From assembly GCA_963788215.1 (NCBI GenBank), contig CAWBFX010000010.1, positions 868,001 through 932,000 on the forward strand: a stretch of 64,000 bases of DNA, written 5' to 3'. The stretch comes from AC-32 sp963788215. GTDB taxonomy: Bacteria > Actinomycetota > Thermoleophilia > Gaiellales > Gaiellaceae. The position numbers were made by a program, and so were the translations under genes. The first letter of the stretch is position 1. The number at the start of each line of letters is the position of its first letter. Shown in pieces: positions 60,026 to 64,000 of this stretch. A model generated the notes under the pieces. The model searched no databases. It saw only the letters and a program-made list of their open reading frames with translations, and was not told the origin of the DNA.

Positions 60026-61973
60026 ATGGCCTCCCTCGCCCGCGCGATCCTCGAAGAGCACCTCGAGCGCGGCGAGCTGACTCCGGGTCGCGAGATCGCG
60101 CTTCGCGTCGACCAGACGCTCGCGCAGGACGCCACCGGGACGATGGCCTGCATGCAATTCGAGCTCTTCGACGTCGACCGCGTCCAGGTGGAGACGGCAG
60201 TCGTCTACGTGGATCACAACATCCTCCAGATCGACTTCAAGAACCCGGACGACCACCGGTTCCTGCAGGCGATGGCGGCCCGCTACGGGCTCTGGTTCTC
60301 GCGGCCGGGCAACGGGATCTGCCACTACGTCCACTGCGAGCGCTTCGCGGTGCCGGGCAAGACGCTCATCGGCGCCGACAGCCACACGACCATGTCGGGC
60401 TCCTGCGCGATGATCGCGATCGGCGCGGGCGGGCTCGACGTCGCCGTCTGCATGGCGGGCCATCCGTTCGAGCTGCCGTGCCCGAAGATCGTCGGCGTCT
60501 TCCTCGAGAACGAGCTGCAGCGTCCGTGGATCCAGGCGAAGGACGTGATCCTCGAGCTGCTGCGGCGGCGCGGCGTGCGCGGCGGCCGCGGCGCGATCTT
60601 CGAGTTCACCGGGCCCGGCGTGGCGACGCTCAGCTACAGCGAGCGCGGGACGATCGCCAACATGATCGCCGAGCTCGGCGCGACCGGAGCGGTCTTCCCG
60701 GCCGACGACGAGACGCGCACGTGGCTCGTCGAGCAGCAGCGGGAGGAGGACTTCGTCGCGCTCGAGACCGGCGGAACCGGAGACTTCGACGAGGAGGAGC
60801 ACATCGACCTCGCCCAGCTCGCCCCGCTGGTGGCGAAGCCGTCGTCGCCGGGAAACGTCGTGGCCGGTCGACGAGCTCGTCGGCACCGAGCTCACGCAGG
60901 TGTGCATCGGCTCGTCCGTCAACTCGTCGTACGCCGATCTCGCCCTCTGCGGCGCCGTGCTCCGCGGCGGAGAGATCTCCGAGAAGCTCGTCTCCGCGAC
61001 CGCGACGCCCGGCTCACGCCAGATCCTCGACCAGATCACGCGCTCGGGCACCTACGTCGAGCTGCTGATGGCGGGCGTGCGCATGCTCGAGCCGGCCTGC
61101 GGGCCGTGCGTCGGCATGGGCCAGGCGCCTCCCTCCGGCTCGAACTCGCTCCGCACGTTCAACCGCAACTTCCCGGGTCGCAGCGGCACCGCGGACGACC
61201 AGGTCTACCTCTGCTCGCCGGCGGTCGCCGCCGCCTCGATGCTGACCGGCGTGATCTCCGACCCGCGCGAGCTCACGCCGCCTGAGCTGCCAGAGCGTCC
61301 GGCCGCCCGCCCGGAGGTCGTCCAGCGCCACATCCTCGAGCCCGTCCCCGCCGAGGAGGCGCACTCGATCCAGGTCCCGCGCGGCCCCAACATCAAACCG
61401 CCGCCCGAGCAGAAGGCGCTGCCCGACGAACTGGCGCTGCGCGTCCTGATCGTCGCGCCCGACGACATCTCCACCGGGGACCTCTCGCCCGACGGCGCGA
61501 CCGTGATGGCCTACCGCTCGAACGTTCCCGCGATCGCCGAGTTCACCTTCCAGCACCGCGACAAGGAGTTCCCGCGCCGCGCACACGAGTGGGGCGGAGG
61601 CTTCATCGTCGCCGGCGACAACTACGGCCAGGGCTCGAGCCGGGAGCACGCCGCGCTCGCGCCCGCCCAGCTCGGGGTCAGGGCGGTGATCGCGAAGAGC
61701 TTCGCGCGCATCCACCGGCGCAACCTGATCGCGCAGGGGGTCGTCCCTCTGCTCTTCCAGGAGGAGTCGGACTACGACAAGGCCGAGCTCGGCCAGACCT
61801 GGCGCATCTCAGGTCTGCACGCGATCGCCCACGGCGCGGACGAGCTCCAGACCGAGATCGAAGGCACCGGCACGATCACCCTCACGCACGATCTGCTCCC
61901 GCGCGAGCGCGAGATCGTCGTCGCGGGCGGGCTGATTCGCTACCTCAAAGAGCAGCAGCCGGCGCCGGCCTAG
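60026..61973 (+). CDS. Aconitate hydratase (Aquifex-type), frameshifted
   Basis: About 648 residues once corrected, the length of the short, Aquifex-type aconitase branch. It interconverts citrate and isocitrate in the TCA cycle. Before the break: VYVDHNILQIDFKNPDDHRF, GKTLIGADSHTTMSGSCAM. After it: CIGSSVNSSYADL with one cluster cysteine, LEPACGPCVGMGQAPPSG with the other two, NRNFPGRSG, and the swivel domain GDNYGQGSSREHAALAP and IAKSFARIHRRNLIAQG. Removing one G at 60866-60867 joins VVAVDELVGTEL, so a one-base insertion is the likely cause. Essential for the cycle, so decay is improbable. Confidence 0.92.
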
Positions 61974-62986
61974 GCAGCGTCGGCCGCGCGCGGGAGCTCC
62001 TGCGCCTCCGCGGCTGCCGGCAGCTCCGCGGGCGAGTCGGCCGCCTGCTCGAGCTTCGTCTCGAACTTGCCGAGGTGCTTCTCCGACTCGAGGAACTTCT
62101 TCTGCGCGCGGTCGAGGTGCGTGCCGACGAGCTCGAAGTCCTCCTTGAACTTCCCGAACTCCGTCTGGAGCTGGGCGCAGTACGCCATCACTTCATGCGC
62201 ATGCTGCTCGATCTGCAACCCCCTCAGGCCAAGCACGACGACCTGCAAGTACGCGGTCAGCGTGGTCGGCGACACGGGCAGGACGCGCTTCGTGTGTGCG
62301 TACTCCAGGAGCGCGCCGGTCTTGCCGCAGGCGAGCTCGTAGTAGATCGCCTCCGACGGCAGGTACATGAAGGCGAAGTCGTAGGTGCCCTCGTCGGGCC
62401 GGATGTACTTGCCCGCGATTGCGTCGACGTGCCCCTTGACGTCGCGCGCGAACAGCTTCTCGTGCTGCTGGCGCTCGATGTCGTTGTCCGCGGCGAGCAT
62501 CCGCTCGAAGTTGTCGAGCGGGAACTTGGAGTCGATCGGGACGAGCCGATCGACCTTGATCACCGCGTCGACGCGCTCGCCGCCGGAGAAGCTGTACTGG
62601 AGCGAGTACGCGGTCGGCGGGAGCCGGTCTGCGAGCAGCTGGCCGAGGAGGAGCTCGCCGAACCCGCCGCGCGCCTTCGGCGGACGCAGGATCTGCTGGA
62701 GCTCGCCGAGGCCCTTCGCCTGCTCCGCGAGCAGCTCGGTCGCCTGGCCCACCGCGCCGAGCTTCTCGTGGATCGCGTTCGTCTGCTTGCTCGCGTGCTC
62801 GAGGCGGCGGTCGACCTTCGTGTCGAGGTCGGCCAGCCGCCGGTCGACGGTCTCGTTCATCGTCCGCAGGCGGCCGTCCATCTCGGCGTTCCGAACCGTC
62901 AGCAGCCGGTCGAGGACACGCGGCAGCCAGGCGGCGAGCGCAGCGCCGGCGGCGGCGACGACGAGTACGAGCAAGAGCGCGGTCAT
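61970..62986 (-). CDS. rmuC: DNA recombination protein RmuC
   Basis: 338 residues from ATG 62986; an in-frame ATG at 63022 is possible. An N-terminal membrane helix (MTALLLVLVVAAAGAALAAWL) anchors it. A coiled coil follows (MDGRLRTMNETVDRRLADLDTKVDRRLE). Then comes the nuclease-like core: RGGFGELLLGQLL, DAVIKVDRLVPIDSKFPLDNFERM, YDFAFMYLPSEAIYYELAC, VSPTTLTAYLQVVV. RmuC limits inversions at repeats and is a predicted nuclease. Its stop abuts the aconitase stop on the other strand. Confidence 0.93.
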   Translation of the reverse strand: MTALLLVLVVAAAGAALAAWLPRVLDRLLTVRNAEMDGRLRTMNETVDRRLADLDTKVDRRLEHASKQTNAIHEKLGAVGQATELLAEQAKGLGELQQILRPPKARGGFGELLLGQLLADRLPPTAYSLQYSFSGGERVDAVIKVDRLVPIDSKFPLDNFERMLAADNDIERQQHEKLFARDVKGHVDAIAGKYIRPDEGTYDFAFMYLPSEAIYYELACGKTGALLEYAHTKRVLPVSPTTLTAYLQVVVLGLRGLQIEQHAHEVMAYCAQLQTEFGKFKEDFELVGTHLDRAQKKFLESEKHLGKFETKLEQAADSPAELPAAAEAQELPRAADAA

Positions 62987-63070
62987 GAGCCGACGAACCC
63001 TAGAGAGGGCGTCGGACGGCATGAGAGAGGGCGGCCGGAGCCGCCCTCGCAAAGCCGATTCGCGAACGGA

Positions 63071-63268
63071 TTACGGGTTGTTCGCCTGAGCCTCGTGCTC
63101 GGCGGCCCGCTGGCGCTCTTCCTGCGCCATCTCCTCGGCGCTTTCGGCGCGGTCGGACGCCATGCCCGCCTGCTCCTGGTGCATGCCTTCGCGCTTCATC
63201 GAGCTGTCGCCGGTCATGTCGCCCGCGGCCTGCTTCCCGCGGCCGAGCAGCTTGTCGAGCCAACTCAT
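63071..63268 (-). CDS. CsbD-like small stress protein
   Basis: 65 residues. SWLDKLLGRGKQAAGDMTGDSSMKREGMHQEQAG near 2-36 has the CsbD-type pattern (K.AAG..TGD..L..EG..Q...G), and the tail is very acidic and helical (ESAEEMAQEERQRAAEHEAQ). Such proteins build up under general stress; function is unknown. ATG 63268 has AAGGAGG five bases ahead; a 16-base tandem copy places a second SD farther up. No other gene sits between it and the leader hairpin. An MT0933-like antitoxin is a less likely reading. Confidence 0.7.
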   Translation of the reverse strand: MSWLDKLLGRGKQAAGDMTGDSSMKREGMHQEQAGMASDRAESAEEMAQEERQRAAEHEAQANNP

Positions 63269-63271
63269 TGT

Positions 63272-63303
63272 GGCCTCCTTGAGGTTGGGCCTCCTTGAGG
63301 TTG
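63272..63303 (-). repeat. Perfect 16-base tandem duplication containing the SD
   Basis: GGCCTCCTTGAGGTTG occurs twice back to back (63272-63287, 63288-63303, plus-strand reading). On the minus strand each copy holds AAGGAGG. The nearer SD is 5 bases from ATG 63268; the other is 21 bases away. Confidence 0.75.
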
Positions 63304-63339
63304 TCTCGGGGAGTATTCCGAAACCGGGGCCAAAAACGC

Positions 63340-63373
63340 CAGATCCGGACAACCTTTCGGCCCTCCGGATCTG
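63340..63373 (-). terminator. Intrinsic-terminator-like hairpin in the leader of the CsbD-like gene
   Basis: CAGATCCGGA and TCCGGATCTG form a perfect 10-base-pair stem with a 14-base loop. On the minus strand GCGTTTTTGG follows, as in an intrinsic terminator. It lies between the promoter at 63382-63411 and the CsbD-like start at 63268, so it is a candidate attenuator. No upstream minus gene is present for it to terminate. Confidence 0.6.
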
Positions 63374-63381
63374 ACGCGCAG

Positions 63382-63411
63382 AACCTAAAGCCTGCGGGCA
63401 CGCGCTGTCAA
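63382..63411 (-). promoter_or_regulatory. Promoter TTGACA-N18-TAGGTT on the minus strand
   Basis: On the minus strand TTGACA (63411 to 63406), an 18-base spacer, then TAGGTT (63387 to 63382). Transcription would start near 63375, right at the hairpin. It is the best -35/-10 pair I found in the window. Confidence 0.6.
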
Positions 63412-63447
63412 GGGACTTCGGATCGGCTGCTACCATCGCCGCGGGAG

Positions 63448-64000
63448 TTGGCGAAGAAGTCCCGCACCCCCGCGCCTCCAAGGAGTGTCCAGGCGCCTCA
63501 GCGTCGCTCCGAGCCGCGCCGGCAGCGCACGCCGGAACAGCGCCGGACACTCTGGATCTCAGGCGCCTTTGCCGCGAGCGGCGTGATCGCCGTGCTCGCG
63601 ATCGTGCTGGCATTTCAGTTCTCGGGCGGCAGCGACAAGAACACCGGCCGCGTCACGGGCGAGACGCCGAACGAGTCAAAGCTGATCGGGCTCCAGACCG
63701 GCCAGGCGCCCTGGAATCCCGGCCTCGACCATCTGACCGACCGGCTCAAGCCTGTCGGCGTGAGCGCCCTCGGCTCCGAGGGGACCGTCGAGCACATCCA
63801 CCAGCACCTCGACATCTTCGTCAACGGCAAGCACGTCACCGTCCCGGCGCTGATCGGGATCTACGACAGCCAGTACATCACCGAGCTGCACACGCACGAC
63901 ACGAGCGGCGTGATGCACGTCGAGTCGCCGACCAAGCGCAACTTCACGCTCGGCCAGTTCTTCGGCGTGTGGGGCGTCCGGCTCGACTCGAATTGCATCG
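63448..64000 (+). CDS. Membrane-anchored histidine-rich protein, 5' part
   Basis: The gene runs off the right edge; 184 residues are seen from TTG 63448. A basic, Pro-rich start (SRTPAPPRSVQ) leads to one membrane helix, ISGAFAASGVIAVLAIVLAF near 43-62. The external domain has regularly placed histidines: VEHIHQHLDIFVNG, ITELHTHDTSGVMHVES, then FTLGQFFGVWGVRL. The pattern suggests metal binding; the domain is familiar from actinobacterial proteins but unnamed to me. A TACCAT box lies 11 bases ahead of the start. Confidence 0.6.
   Translation, partial: MAKKSRTPAPPRSVQAPQRRSEPRRQRTPEQRRTLWISGAFAASGVIAVLAIVLAFQFSGGSDKNTGRVTGETPNESKLIGLQTGQAPWNPGLDHLTDRLKPVGVSALGSEGTVEHIHQHLDIFVNGKHVTVPALIGIYDSQYITELHTHDTSGVMHVESPTKRNFTLGQFFGVWGVRLDSNCI

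Noticed and set aside
1..64000. tRNA, rRNA, IS elements, phage or toxin-antitoxin genes
   Set aside because: I found no cloverleaf with a GTTCGAAT-type T-arm in non-coding DNA, no 16S/23S signatures, no transposase or integrase motifs, and no paired small toxin and antitoxin genes.

Overview
The window is about 64 kb of dense, GC-rich bacterial chromosome, close to 70% G+C by eye. It holds about 66 protein genes and no recognisable rRNA, tRNA, CRISPR array, phage or insertion sequence. Several traits point to Actinomycetota, most likely class Thermoleophilia (Gaiellales or Solirubrobacterales): frequent GTG and TTG starts, ATGA/TTGA/GTGA gene overlaps, many start codons lying 6-8 bases after a TANNNT -10 element (leaderless transcription), a stand-alone LigD-type polymerase, Lhr, an Nei-type MPEGD glycosylase, and an Aquifex-type aconitase. 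This placement is inferred from gene content, not from a database match. No stretch longer than 300 bases lacks a gene. Layout, 0-25 kb: the end of rlmN, an M20 peptidase and an HD protein; a phosphate regulon (OmpR-family regulator, soluble histidine kinase, divergent pstS, then pstC-pstA-pstB-phoU behind an 11-bp direct-repeat PHO-box candidate); an amidohydrolase; the pair DUF2182-DUF1326 with a VOC protein; a membrane class III cyclase; and a tight operon of acyl-CoA dehydrogenase, two methyltransferases, LigD-type polymerase, FAD oxidoreductase and MBL hydrolase. A minus-strand cluster follows, with a secreted protein, a double Nudix protein, an HhH-GPD glycosylase, a P-loop kinase, DUF1028 and HIT-like proteins. 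Layout, 25-46 kb: a surface collagen-like protein, the giant helicase Lhr, a large secreted unknown protein with its own promoter and terminator, a lipoprotein and Nei. Then comes a ParA-FtsZ operon in which the disordered linker of FtsZ sits at the N-terminus instead of the C-terminus. After it lie gamma-glutamyltransferase-GNAT-DedA-phosphatase, an HD-GYP protein, an isocitrate/isopropylmalate dehydrogenase and topoisomerase IB. Layout, 46-64 kb: an AddB-AddA-Nth repair locus, a peptidase S51, a PAS protein, CorA with a GQN motif, TrxB, DUF488, an MFS exporter, a release-factor-like (Vms1/baeRF) protein, aconitase, RmuC, a CsbD-like stress protein with an unusual leader, and the start of a membrane-anchored histidine-rich protein. 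DNA repair is over-represented (Lhr, LigD-Pol, HhH-GPD, Nei, TopoIB, AddAB, Nth, RmuC). Four conserved genes (M20 peptidase, DUF2182, TopoIB, aconitase), and perhaps a fifth (AddB), are broken by one extra base in short G/C runs. This looks more like assembly error than real decay. The most interesting signals are the ParA-FtsZ operon, the widespread leaderless and overlapping divergent promoters, a GGGGTC-GACCCC palindromic repeat inserted in frame into genes, and the promoter-hairpin-duplicated-SD leader of the CsbD-like gene.
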